DNA from: JAZUCL01 sp045639125
GTDB lineage: Bacteria; Bacillota; Clostridia; Oscillospirales; QAMX01
DNA length: 64,000 nucleotides
Direction: 5' to 3'
Assembly (NCBI GenBank): GCA_045639125.1
Contig: JAZUCL010000011.1
Coordinates: 1-64,000 of the forward strand
Within the stretch, counting starts at the first letter, position 1. The number at the start of each line of letters is the position of its first letter. The notes beneath the pieces were generated by a model. It made no database searches. It had not been told where the DNA came from and saw only the letters and a program-made list of their open reading frames with translations. The position numbers and the translations under genes were made by a program. Of this stretch, positions 7,656 to 14,812 are shown piece after piece.

Positions 7656-7895
7656 TTAGTTCTCGTTGCAATTTTCTTTAAAGTCAAACATTGCTTCCTC
7701 TGGACTATCGTTCCAATCATTGCATTTGTCTGGAACATATCCATATTTTGTATCAAATACAATATAGCCAAACCTATAACTACTAAATGGATTTTCTTTT
7801 TTAAATTTATCAAAGTTGTCATACACATCTGTTGTCATTCCGTTTTGTATTTTAATAATAACAATTCTAATTTCATATCTATCATTTATTTTCAT
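7656..7895 (-). CDS. 79-residue hypothetical protein
   Basis: Starts MKINDRYEIRIVIIKIQNG after AGGAGG. It is an acidic, aromatic-rich small protein with two beta-strand-like segments and an acidic C-terminus (DSPEEAMFDFKENCNEN). Function unknown. A longer upstream start has no ribosome site. Confidence 0.6.
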   Translation of the reverse strand: MKINDRYEIRIVIIKIQNGMTTDVYDNFDKFKKENPFSSYRFGYIVFDTKYGYVPDKCNDWNDSPEEAMFDFKENCNEN

Positions 7896-7931
7896 TGTAA
7901 ATCCTCCTGATAAAATCACTCTTTCATCTGC

Positions 7932-8234
7932 TTAATAATAAAAATTTCCACATAATCCCATAAGTCCTTTTAAAGACTTTGCTGCCTCTGCTACTGATTT
8001 ATCCTTTTCGACTGCAATCTTCAAATCTTCTTTCGTTAGCTCTGTATATTCCAAAAGTCTTTCTATCCATTCGTCTTTTTGACCGATGATATTTTCCAAT
8101 TCTGAAACTTTATCTGAAAGAGATTGAATAGTTTTGTCTTTATCTCTTAACCGTTCCTCAGGCTCTCGTTTCTGCCTCTGCAACTTTGTTCTTTCTCTAT
8201 CAAAGGCAATGTCTTTTGCTGATTTTTTATTCAT
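7932..8234 (-). CDS. 100-residue coiled-coil protein
   Basis: Residues ~1-70 are highly charged with heptad-like spacing (FDRERTKLQRQKREPEERLRDKDKTIQSLSDKVSELENII), predicting a coiled coil. The C-terminal part (LTKEDLKIAVEKDKSVAEAAKSLKGLM) is helical. The ribosome site GAGGGAGAAAATAT precedes ATG. Function unknown. Confidence 0.65.
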   Translation of the reverse strand: MNKKSAKDIAFDRERTKLQRQKREPEERLRDKDKTIQSLSDKVSELENIIGQKDEWIERLLEYTELTKEDLKIAVEKDKSVAEAAKSLKGLMGLCGNFYY

Positions 8235-8248
8235 ATATTTTCTCCCTC

Positions 8249-8803
8249 TTAATTAGCACCTGCAAACTCCCCATAATATTTCTGTCTTAACTCTTCTGCT
8301 AATTTTCCAGCTTTGTCTAAGTCCTCATAAGCAAATCTTCCAAAACGAGTATTTTCCCCATCTATTTGTAGTTGTACTACCCATTTGTTTTCTGATTTAC
8401 TCCAACAAACATTTCTAAAACCCGACTTATTGTTTTTATTTCTTCCTTTTCTATTTCTTGCATTACGGATTTCTTCGCTGATTCTTAGGTTAGATTTTCT
8501 ATCATCAAGTGTGTCATGGTTTTCGTGGTCTACCACTTTTCCGTTTGCATCCATAACAAACTGATGAAGATAAACCGGTCTCGCTCTGCCTAACTCCTTA
8601 TGATATTGACTTGCAACTGCATAAAAACTATCAATATCAGGATCGTATTTAGCAAACCAAGTGTATGGAAAATCCAAAACCCTCTGTAAGTCTTCCAAGT
8701 CTATAATTGCCCATAAATTTTCCGCTTTCGTTCTGTTTAGCTCAATTTTAGCAATATTATTTTCCGTATCTATAATGTAGTTGTTACCTTTCTTTTTAGC
8801 CAT
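8249..8803 (-). CDS. HNH endonuclease with AP2 domain
   Basis: A 184-residue protein with the classic phage HNH-AP2 layout. The HNH core is HQFVMDANGKVVDHENHDTLDDRKSNLRI (catalytic His and Asn), followed by NARNRKGRNKNNKSGFRNVCWSKSENKWVVQLQ, which is the AP2 DNA-binding region. It ends KYYGEFAGAN. It is probably a free-standing homing endonuclease in the early operon. Confidence 0.85.
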   Translation of the reverse strand: MAKKKGNNYIIDTENNIAKIELNRTKAENLWAIIDLEDLQRVLDFPYTWFAKYDPDIDSFYAVASQYHKELGRARPVYLHQFVMDANGKVVDHENHDTLDDRKSNLRISEEIRNARNRKGRNKNNKSGFRNVCWSKSENKWVVQLQIDGENTRFGRFAYEDLDKAGKLAEELRQKYYGEFAGAN

Positions 8804-8892
8804 CTGTTAGTCTCCTTTATATATAATCTTCCAATTATATATTCTCTTTTCTGACTAACAAAAGCTTCAAATTTGCCAACAACACCTTAATT

Positions 8893-9123
8893 CTATTGCC
8901 AAATTCCCCTTTTTATTGTGTTATTTGGCATAACTTTATTGATACGATGAAAACGCACTATATCTGTGTTTATTCCTTTATTGACATCGTGTGTCGTTAC
9001 CTGCAAAACATCCATTGCATTAAATGTGTTGTTTGCTTCTCTACTTGCTAACCGTTTTAGCTGACTTATGCTTTTAGTAATAAAAATTCTTCCGTTATTT
9101 ACTGTTCCATGATATTCAATCAT
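8893..9123 (-). CDS. 76-residue hypothetical protein
   Basis: MIEYHGTVNNGRIFITKSISQLKRLASREANNTFNAMDVLQV... is a small basic protein. Its start overlaps the stop of the 159-residue gene, implying coupled translation. Function unknown. Confidence 0.6.
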   Translation of the reverse strand: MIEYHGTVNNGRIFITKSISQLKRLASREANNTFNAMDVLQVTTHDVNKGINTDIVRFHRINKVMPNNTIKRGIWQ

Positions 9124-9595
9124 TGTTGTATCCTCCTATTTTTTTACAAGGCATTATCAAACCGATTCCGGCACTACCTTTAAAATAACTCGGTCTTAAA
9201 TTGTTTTCGTTCTGATAAAACACAGTATCTTTTCCAAGTGCTTCAGCACAACTTATAAAATACTTTGTGTTATACCTTCCGTTGCCTATGTCAAATCGTT
9301 CCTCTTTATTTTGTTTTAGCTCTTTCAAATCAAAATCCGTCTTATTAAGTGTATAATCATTCATAGCATCGAAAAACCTTTTGACTATTTCCAAACTCTC
9401 TGCATGTGTTGGTACATCAACTTTGTTTTCTTCGTTTAACGCTATAACTAAAACACCATTACAGAATATCTGCATTTGCTCTCCATTGATTTCTTCAAAC
9501 CAACATTTTTTCATCTGTTCACCCTTTGTATATCGTAAACCTTTGTTTTGTTTCAACAATTTTCCAATTAAAGTTTGTCGCTGCTTATAAGTCAT
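9116..9595 (-). CDS. 159-residue hypothetical protein
   Basis: MTYKQRQTLIGKLLKQNKGLRYTKGEQMKKCWFEEING... is a mixed alpha/beta protein with no motif I can name. It is followed by a gene with overlapping start, and preceded by the intergenic phrase AAATTGCTTTACGG that recurs in this operon. Confidence 0.6.
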   Translation of the reverse strand: MTYKQRQTLIGKLLKQNKGLRYTKGEQMKKCWFEEINGEQMQIFCNGVLVIALNEENKVDVPTHAESLEIVKRFFDAMNDYTLNKTDFDLKELKQNKEERFDIGNGRYNTKYFISCAEALGKDTVFYQNENNLRPSYFKGSAGIGLIMPCKKIGGYNND

Positions 9596-9625
9596 ATTAA
9601 AAACTCCTTCCGTAAAGCAATTTGC

Positions 9626-9910
9626 TTAACTTTTTATCCATTCGTCATATTCTTCGTATGCTTCTTCGTAATTCTCGTCAAGTTCAATTTGTGCGTCTGA
9701 AAGAATATCTTTATATAAGTCTCCGTAAAATCCATTGTTTGTGTGATGTGCTATGCTATACAAGATTTCCTTTAAAATATCCGCAAGTCCCTCTTTAGTA
9801 AATCTGTATATGTTGCAACTGATAAAATCATAAGCTTTTTCCGGCTCATTCTTCATCACTTCTGTAAAATCCATCATCGCATGTATATTGTCATATTTTC
9901 CGTAACTCAT
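9626..9910 (-). CDS. 94-residue acidic protein
   Basis: The chosen start MSYGKYDNIHAMMDFTEVMK follows GGAGGGTTTGAGC. Strongly acidic C-terminus (ELDENYEEAYEEYDEW). A negatively charged, DNA-mimic-like composition is shared with ArdA and the 191-residue protein of this operon. Function unknown. Confidence 0.6.
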   Translation of the reverse strand: MSYGKYDNIHAMMDFTEVMKNEPEKAYDFISCNIYRFTKEGLADILKEILYSIAHHTNNGFYGDLYKDILSDAQIELDENYEEAYEEYDEWIKS

Positions 9911-9947
9911 GCTCAAACCCTCCATTTAAAATCCTTGTTTCATTGCC

Positions 9948-10154
9948 TTAAAACCAACAATTTCCGCATGGTGTATCTTCTGTTATATCCGCTATATTAA
10001 GTTGTTTCCCCGGCTCTCCGTCAAAGTAATTTTCCACTCGTGCCGTTGCGACTTCCTCCGTAATATCATCAAGATAATTTACTCTGTCTCCGATATAATC
10101 AAAGAAAGCATCATTTTCAAGATCAATCATTTCTTTTGCTTCATCAATTCCCAA
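9948..10154 (-). CDS. acidic hypothetical protein, start uncertain
   Basis: The 68-residue frame (GIDEAKEMIDLENDAFFDYIGDRVNYLDDITEEVATARVENYF...CGNCWF) has TTG at 10154 but no ribosome site there. The same frame is open further upstream (DDGSYKHAEWTFLYL before GIDEA), back to a stop inside the 3' end of the preceding gene, with no ATG, GTG or TTG in a good position. Either an unusual start codon is used, translation slips from the upstream gene, or there is a frameshift. Confidence 0.5.
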   Translation of the reverse strand: MGIDEAKEMIDLENDAFFDYIGDRVNYLDDITEEVATARVENYFDGEPGKQLNIADITEDTPCGNCWF

Positions 10155-10191
10155 ATACAGAAAAGTCCACTCTGCATGCTTATAACTTCCA

Positions 10192-10767
10192 TCATCTAGT
10201 TGGAATTAAAGCATCAAAATTTCCGTAAATCTGAAGAGTATTTTTCCATATATCCTTTACAACTGTAAAATCCGCTCCGCTTTTGTTTGGATATTTCGGC
10301 TTATAATCAGCATAGTAATTACCCCTTGTTTGATTGAAATAAATGTCCTCTGTATCAATTTCCCATGTTTCGCACTTGTTCAAAATCAACTGTTTAAAGG
10401 TTTGAAAACCGTCATTGCCTCCGTCCGTTGTTTCCTCTGCTTCTAATCCATCAGCAACCGACAAAAGAGTATTTTTTATCCATTCTGCATCAGCTATTAA
10501 ATCTCTGACACTTTCCGGCACTCCTCGTTTCCCTCTGCCTTCTATCCACATTTCCGCATGTTCATCAGCATCAAAATTTACTGCATGAGCTTTAAATTCT
10601 CTTATAAATCCCTCGTCCGTTCCGTCATAAAAAATAGTCTCTATAACATCCTCGCCTTCAGGTGAATAAAATTCAATTTCCCTTACAAATTCGCCCCTCT
10701 GCTCGCTTCTTTCGTATGCGTGCATATCGTTATTTTCCAAAATTTCAATAGTTCTTTCTGATAGCAT
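10192..10767 (-). CDS. 191-residue acidic protein, unknown function
   Basis: MLSERTIEILENNDMHAYERSEQRGEFVREIEFYSPEGEDVIETIFYDG... Rich in Asp and Glu, with a C-terminal aromatic region (YFNQTRGNYYADYKPKYPNKS). Proteins of this type are common in mobile elements of Clostridia. The acidic character and position next to ArdA suggest host-defence evasion, but this is inference. Confidence 0.6.
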   Translation of the reverse strand: MLSERTIEILENNDMHAYERSEQRGEFVREIEFYSPEGEDVIETIFYDGTDEGFIREFKAHAVNFDADEHAEMWIEGRGKRGVPESVRDLIADAEWIKNTLLSVADGLEAEETTDGGNDGFQTFKQLILNKCETWEIDTEDIYFNQTRGNYYADYKPKYPNKSGADFTVVKDIWKNTLQIYGNFDALIPTR

Positions 10768-10806
10768 TGTTTTAGCTCCCTTCTATGCTTTAAAATCATT
10801 ATTCAA

Positions 10807-11013
10807 TTAAGGTATAAGCGGAATTTGTTCCGGCTTCAATCCCTCATTAAGTCGCTGATATTTTCCCATAAGTAAATTATATAATTCGCAATAATCCGCA
10901 TGTGATATTGTTTCATCGTCTGCAATCTCCGTTATAAGTGCATCTGCATCATCCAAAGTATCACACATATTAATCAAAGTGATATAATAGTTATATTTGT
11001 TTGTATTTGCCAT
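10807..11013 (-). CDS. 68-residue acidic protein
   Basis: MANTNKYNYYITLINMCDTLDDADALITEIADDETISHADYCELYNLLMGKYQRL... starts at the ATG after GCGGAGGCGGTCAGA. A TTG further upstream could extend it by 20 residues and overlap the preceding gene. Function unknown. Confidence 0.6.
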   Translation of the reverse strand: MANTNKYNYYITLINMCDTLDDADALITEIADDETISHADYCELYNLLMGKYQRLNEGLKPEQIPLIP

Positions 11014-11062
11014 TCTGACCGCCTCCGCAAGTGTAAAGCAATTTATATATAAATATTCTCCA

Positions 11063-11326
11063 TTACTCAACAACTAATCTGATAAAATTCAATATATAAG
11101 CAATACCGCACAAGAAAAAACCATGTAGAGTCTGTGTGATAACCTGTAGGTATGGTATCATATTGTTGTCTGATGCTCCTGCAGTACCTATAATAACAAG
11201 TATTCCGGCAATCGTTAAAACCGTTGTAAGTGCTTTTAAAAGTGTTATAAATGCACTTTTTAAGCGACTTTTTAACAAGTCTATATTGATATATAGAGTA
11301 TGTTTTTCTGTTGTTATAGTTAGCAT
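11063..11326 (-). CDS. 87-residue membrane protein
   Basis: The chosen start MLTITTEKHTLYINIDLLKSRLKS follows AAGGAGACAACATAA. Two hydrophobic segments are visible, ALTTVLTIAGILVIIGTAG and GFFLCGIAYILNFIRLVV. Function unknown; it lies directly downstream of ArdA. Confidence 0.65.
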   Translation of the reverse strand: MLTITTEKHTLYINIDLLKSRLKSAFITLLKALTTVLTIAGILVIIGTAGASDNNMIPYLQVITQTLHGFFLCGIAYILNFIRLVVE

Positions 11327-11351
11327 TTTATGTTGTCTCCTTCCGTTCTGA

Positions 11352-11882
11352 TTAAAATATCTGAATACAGTTACCGCTATCAGTAAAAACAAAATGCCCT
11401 TCAAAGCTCATATCTCTGCCGTATGCTTCAAAATCAAAATAGTATTGAAGATTTTCGGGAATACTGTCAAGAAGTCCAACTTGCTCCGCATATTCTTCTG
11501 CTACTTCTGTCATATTGCTACAATTATAATAAATCATAACATCGTCTTTTTTGTCGATTGCATCTTCCAAAGTGTAACCCTCGCCCATAATTGCGTTAAC
11601 AATTTCTTTTTCGTCCTCGTCTAAATCGTTTATAGTCTCCGCTAACTCGTTTAAATCGTCTATATTGGAATATTCACTAACTTTTAAGCCGTCCATGTCT
11701 GTTTCATAGTCTGTTATAAAATACTCTTCATAATATATACCGTTCTCGTCCGGCTCGTCTGATATGCCTATCTCTTTAAGTGTTTTTTCGATTTCTTCTT
11801 CAGTTGCGGGAAGTTCTAACCATTTGCCAATCAAAAAACCCTCGTTATACTTGCCTAAATTAGTCACATAAATTTTTAACAT
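11352..11882 (-). CDS. ardA: ArdA-type antirestriction protein
   Basis: This 176-residue, very acidic protein has the ArdA layout: N-terminal IYVTNLGKYNEGFLIGKWLELPATEEEIEKTL, then FITDYETD and a helical middle (LNELAETINDLDEDEKEIVNAIM), ending in IPENLQYYFDFEAYGRDMSFEGHFVF. ArdA proteins mimic bent B-form DNA and inhibit type I restriction enzymes, so it protects the incoming phage genome. The start is the ATG after GGAGTGCAGCGAC. It is the first gene of the minus-strand early operon, behind a perfect consensus promoter, which fits very early expression. Confidence 0.85.
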   Translation of the reverse strand: MLKIYVTNLGKYNEGFLIGKWLELPATEEEIEKTLKEIGISDEPDENGIYYEEYFITDYETDMDGLKVSEYSNIDDLNELAETINDLDEDEKEIVNAIMGEGYTLEDAIDKKDDVMIYYNCSNMTEVAEEYAEQVGLLDSIPENLQYYFDFEAYGRDMSFEGHFVFTDSGNCIQIF

Positions 11883-11944
11883 GTCGCTGCACTCCTTTAA
11901 ATAAAATTTACTGTAAAGCAATTTGAATTTACTTTAGTTCTTTA

Positions 11945-12095
11945 TCTTGATTAAATTATATCACATTTTGATTAACTTGTCAATCATTTTGTTTAACGTT
12001 TTGATTAAAAAATTATACAATTTATTTAACTTGTTTTTGTGAAAATTGACTAATTAAACATTTTGATTGACTTTTCAATAACTTTATGTTATAAT
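11945..12095. promoter_or_regulatory. divergent early promoters with repeated TTTTGATTAA operators
   Basis: The minus-strand promoter TTGACA (11978-11983), 17 bases, TATAAT (11955-11960) drives ardA and the early operon. The plus-strand promoter TTGACT (12067-12072), 17 bases, TATAAT (12090-12095) drives the Cro-like gene. Between and across them lie at least four copies of a TTGATTAA/TTTTGATTAACTT-type element (near 11947, 11966, 12000 and 12061), placed over the minus promoter and next to the plus -35 box. These are the likely operators of the Cro-like protein. Confidence 0.75.
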
Positions 12096-12115
12096 ACCGG
12101 CTGAGGTGATTGTAT

Positions 12116-12352
12116 ATGCAGATAACAAAAGCTATTAAAACAATGATTGTAAACCGTGAAGCAAAACATATTGATGTATCTGAAAAGTTGGGATATACCA
12201 AACAAGGCTTTAGCAACCTTTTAAAGAAGGATAACTACAAACTTGATGATATTATCAAAATTGCAAATATACTTGATTATACAGTACAATTAACTTTTAT
12301 TGATAATCAGCATAATAACAATATTGTTTTAACTTCTGAGGATGCTATATGA
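12116..12352 (+). CDS. XRE/Cro-like helix-turn-helix regulator
   Basis: A 78-residue protein, MQITKAIKTMIVNREAKHIDVSEKLGYTKQGFSNLLKKDNYKLDDIIKIANIL, with the Cro/cI-type helix-turn-helix (DVSEKLGYTKQGFSNLL). It starts at the ATG six bases after GAGGTGA. It is divergent from the ardA operon and probably binds the TTTTGATTAA repeats between them, making it the early switch of that operon. Confidence 0.8.
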   Translation: MQITKAIKTMIVNREAKHIDVSEKLGYTKQGFSNLLKKDNYKLDDIIKIANILDYTVQLTFIDNQHNNNIVLTSEDAI

Positions 12353-12379
12353 TTGTAGCATCCTTTTGAAATTACTGTT

Positions 12380-12595
12380 TTATTGTGCTTTGTCTTTTAA
12401 AGTCTTTAAAAATTGCTCCGCTTCTTCTCTTGATTTAAAATTGTCTTTTACAGACTTCCAAATAAAAATTGATTTGTTTGGAAATGGAAAGTCTTTTTTA
12501 TAAATACAATATTTTGTTTGTTTGCTCCCTTTTGGTTGTAGTGTTTTATTATCAAGTGTTTGCTCTGTATAAGATGCTATTTTGTATTCACTCAT
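12380..12595 (-). CDS. 71-residue basic protein
   Basis: MSEYKIASYTEQTLDNKTLQPKGSKQTKYCIYKKDFPF...FKSREEAEQFLKTLKDKAQ, preceded by AGGGGTG. A small, basic, single-domain protein of unknown function, convergent with the Cro-like gene. Confidence 0.55.
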   Translation of the reverse strand: MSEYKIASYTEQTLDNKTLQPKGSKQTKYCIYKKDFPFPNKSIFIWKSVKDNFKSREEAEQFLKTLKDKAQ

Positions 12596-12630
12596 TTTTT
12601 ACACCCCTTAAATTATTCTCTAAAAATTTT

Positions 12631-12660
12631 TGTTGACTTTCTGAAAGTCTTGTGATATAC
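12631..12660 (+). promoter_or_regulatory. possible plus-strand promoter
   Basis: TTGACT, 17 bases, TATACT on the plus strand. It would read through a hairpin with arms GGGGTC/GACCCC (12685-12700) and then antisense to the 35-residue gene. Confidence 0.4.
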
Positions 12661-12715
12661 TACTAAATACTATAAGGTTGGCTTTGGGGTCTTGCGACCC
12701 CTCAGCCGTTCTGTG

Positions 12716-12823
12716 TTACTCGATGTTGCCATCTTCAAGTGCTTCAAAGTATTCAGTATCACTTACAAACTCTGAAACACTGTTAACGGCTTCATCGGTT
12801 ATGTATGAATAATCATCATACAT
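12716..12823 (-). CDS. 35-residue acidic peptide
   Basis: MYDDYSYITDEAVNSVSEF... follows GGGGGTGTGTATT. It is transcribed from the repressible promoter at 12959-12987 through a ~130-base leader that can fold (CCTTGT...ACAAGG). A hairpin GAGGGGTC/GACCCC follows the stop codon. Function unknown. Confidence 0.5.
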   Translation of the reverse strand: MYDDYSYITDEAVNSVSEFVSDTEYFEALEDGNIE

Positions 12824-12958
12824 AATACACACCCCCTTATTGTATTTGCCTTGTTGCTCGGTCTCACTCGCCAAAGTTCAGCCGTGCTACAAGGTCTTTT
12901 TTATGGTCTCGGTGCAAAGCGTTTACTTGGGTCTGCCCTATCCCTTAACCACGATATA

Positions 12959-13134
12959 ATTATAGCATAAGTAATACTTATATTCAATAGGCAAAACCGA
13001 CAAATAAGTAGTACTTATATTGTATATATTTACTACACAATATATGGTATTTTTAATAGATATATTTCAATAGCAAACACTATATATTGTATATAAAATA
13101 TAGAATTGACTTTTTTAAAAAAATATGATAAAAT
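12959..13134. promoter_or_regulatory. second divergent promoter pair with palindromic operators
   Basis: Minus-strand promoter: TTGAAT (12982-12987), 17 bases, TATAAT (12959-12964). Plus-strand promoter: TTGACT (13106-13111), 17 bases, TAAAAT (13129-13134). Two palindromes, AAGTAATACTT (12969-12979, inside the minus-strand spacer) and AAGTAGTACTT (13006-13016), are likely operators of the Arc-like protein encoded just downstream. Confidence 0.7.
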
Positions 13135-13165
13135 ATTTTAAAAAATTTATTGAGGAATTGAAACA

Positions 13166-13378
13166 ATGATAGAAAACAAACAATATAAAACAAGTGAATC
13201 AAGCAGAAAAGCACAAAAAAAATACGACGCTATTAATTATAAAATGGTTAGTATTAAGATGAAAAAAGACAACGCAACTGCACTTGATGAATATATAAAG
13301 AATAATCATGTAACAAGTAAAAATAGTTTTATTATTGAGTTAATAAATAATAAAATAAATTATAAAAAAGGAGAATGA
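13166..13378 (+). CDS. Arc/MetJ-like DNA-binding protein
   Basis: A 70-residue basic protein. SSRKAQKKYDAINYKMVSIKMKKDNATALDEYIKNNHVTSKNSFIIELINNKI fits a ribbon-helix-helix fold: strand KMVSIKMKK, helix ATALDEYIKNN, helix SKNSFIIELINN. Ribosome site GAGGAATTGAAACA-ATG. It probably represses the divergent promoter pair upstream through the AAGTANTACTT palindromes. Confidence 0.7.
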   Translation: MIENKQYKTSESSRKAQKKYDAINYKMVSIKMKKDNATALDEYIKNNHVTSKNSFIIELINNKINYKKGE

Positions 13379-13734
13379 AAGTAGTAGTATTGAATACTAT
13401 GTATAACGGTATTTGGTATTATGTTATATGATATTCTATATTATAAGTTTTAGTTATGGATATTATAAAATATAGTTATAATAACTCTATTATTTCAGGT
13501 AGTATAGTTATCGAACTTTTAACTATCCCATAAATAGTACAGTAAATTATATATTTTAGTGTTCTATAAATTGGACAGTAAATTTATATATCTCAAAATT
13601 TGCACTTTGTCCATAAGTGCGATTATATAGGGGCGTGGAATACATTCATAGAAGCCTTGATATAAGCGGATTTGAGCCTATCTGATGTTTTCACACGTTA
13701 TGTTATTTTTCAAAACTTAATACACAATAAAAAT

Positions 13735-13761
13735 AAGACTACATTCCCGTAGTCTTTTTCT
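13735..13761 (+). terminator. intrinsic terminator
   Basis: AAGACTAC, six-base loop, GTAGTCTT, then TTTTCTTTT on the plus strand. Confidence 0.75.
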
Positions 13762-13817
13762 TTTACCTATAAACACTTCAAATTTATTCGACACCAACTT
13801 CGATAAAACCCACTAAC

Positions 13818-13841
13818 AGAGCCAATTAAGGCTCTTTTTTT
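13818..13841 (+). terminator. intrinsic terminator
   Basis: AGAGCC, loop AATTAA, GGCTCT, then a run of T on the plus strand. Confidence 0.75.
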
Positions 13842-14410
13842 ATGTCCAAAAGTAATTCTACAAAATATAAAAAACACTCTCAAACCCCTGTAAAATCAAT
13901 ACTTTTCACGAAAATAGCGAAATTAGTTAAAATCTTCTTATCTTCTATGGGCTAAAACATCTTATATTTTCCTTACAAACATAGTAACAATAACACTTTC
14001 ATATCTCAAAATATACTTTTATATCGAAGTTTATTATTTTTACATCAACCTTAAAATCAAAATAGAGAATATTAACATAGGGGCTATATTTTACATTAGC
14101 CTATCGGCGTATACGGTAATCGGTTACTTTGTAACCTCATACCGCTAACTCATTTTACTGGCGTAAAATTCGTTAGATTTAATTTTATCACTTTTTAAGG
14201 GTATCAAAAGTTATAAAAATTTTTCAAACCCTTGTATTTACTGGCTTTTCAAACCCTTTTCCTTTAAGTATATATATAGGGTTGAGCATAAAAACAATTT
14301 AATTTGAAGATGTGTATGAGAGCATAGCGGCGTATGAGCAGGAGCTACGAAAGCCAGAATTCATATCTTTTATAAAAACAAATAGGGAATAATTAAACGG
14401 AGGTGATTTT

Positions 14411-14812
14411 GTGCAAGGAGTGTACAAGATAGAAAATGTTAATAATGGTAAAAAGTATATAGGTAGCAGTAAGGATATTGAGAAGAGGTTTTATCAACAT
14501 AGGCGGGAGTTAGAAAACAAAACACATCATTCCGTCAAATTACAACGTGCGTGGAGTATATCGAAGAATAAAGATATATTTTTATTTGAGGTCGTAGAGA
14601 TTGTAGATAATGTAGATATTTTAAGAATCGGTACGTATTCAAACAAATATTATTTGTGGATTCATTACAGAGATATAGATTTTGCTGTTTATAGGTATGA
14701 TAAAGGCAACGTTGTTTTAGTTAAAGATGTCACAGATGAAACTACAGCCAGACTTAAACGCATGAATTTGTATGACGGGGCACATCATCAGGTTAGGGGT
14801 GTTTTAAACTGA
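14411..14812 (+). CDS. GIY-YIG endonuclease domain fused to an unrelated C-terminal segment
   Basis: Starts GTG after CGGAGGTGATTTT. Residues 1-60 are a GIY-YIG nuclease module (GVYKIENVNNGKKYIGSSKDIEKRFYQHRREL, LQRAWSISKNKDIFLFEVVE). The rest (IGTYSNKYYLWIHYRDIDFAVYRYDKGNVVLVKDVTDETTARLKRM) does not look like a homing-endonuclease DNA-binding domain and may be the tail of the gene it invaded. At 133 residues it is shorter than normal GIY-YIG homing enzymes (~200-250). It may be a decayed element. Confidence 0.65.
   Translation: MQGVYKIENVNNGKKYIGSSKDIEKRFYQHRRELENKTHHSVKLQRAWSISKNKDIFLFEVVEIVDNVDILRIGTYSNKYYLWIHYRDIDFAVYRYDKGNVVLVKDVTDETTARLKRMNLYDGAHHQVRGVLN

Larger units (their letters stand above)
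13379..14410. other. 1.0 kb AT-rich non-coding region, possible origin/control region
   Basis: No gene is supported on either strand. Visible structure: two near-identical elements ACAGTAAATTATATAT (13539) and ACAGTAAATTTATATAT (13575); two intrinsic terminators on the plus strand (below); repeats of TTTTCAAACCCTT near 14225 and 14250; and hairpins around 14115-14170 (TATCGGCGTATACGG, GGTTACTTTGTAACC). It lies between the lysogeny-type control genes and the helicase/polymerase block, a usual place for a replication origin or early promoter region. That role is inferred only. Confidence 0.45.

Noticed and set aside
13379..14410. CRISPR array
   Set aside because: Repeats are too few and irregular, with no constant spacing; no cas genes in the window.
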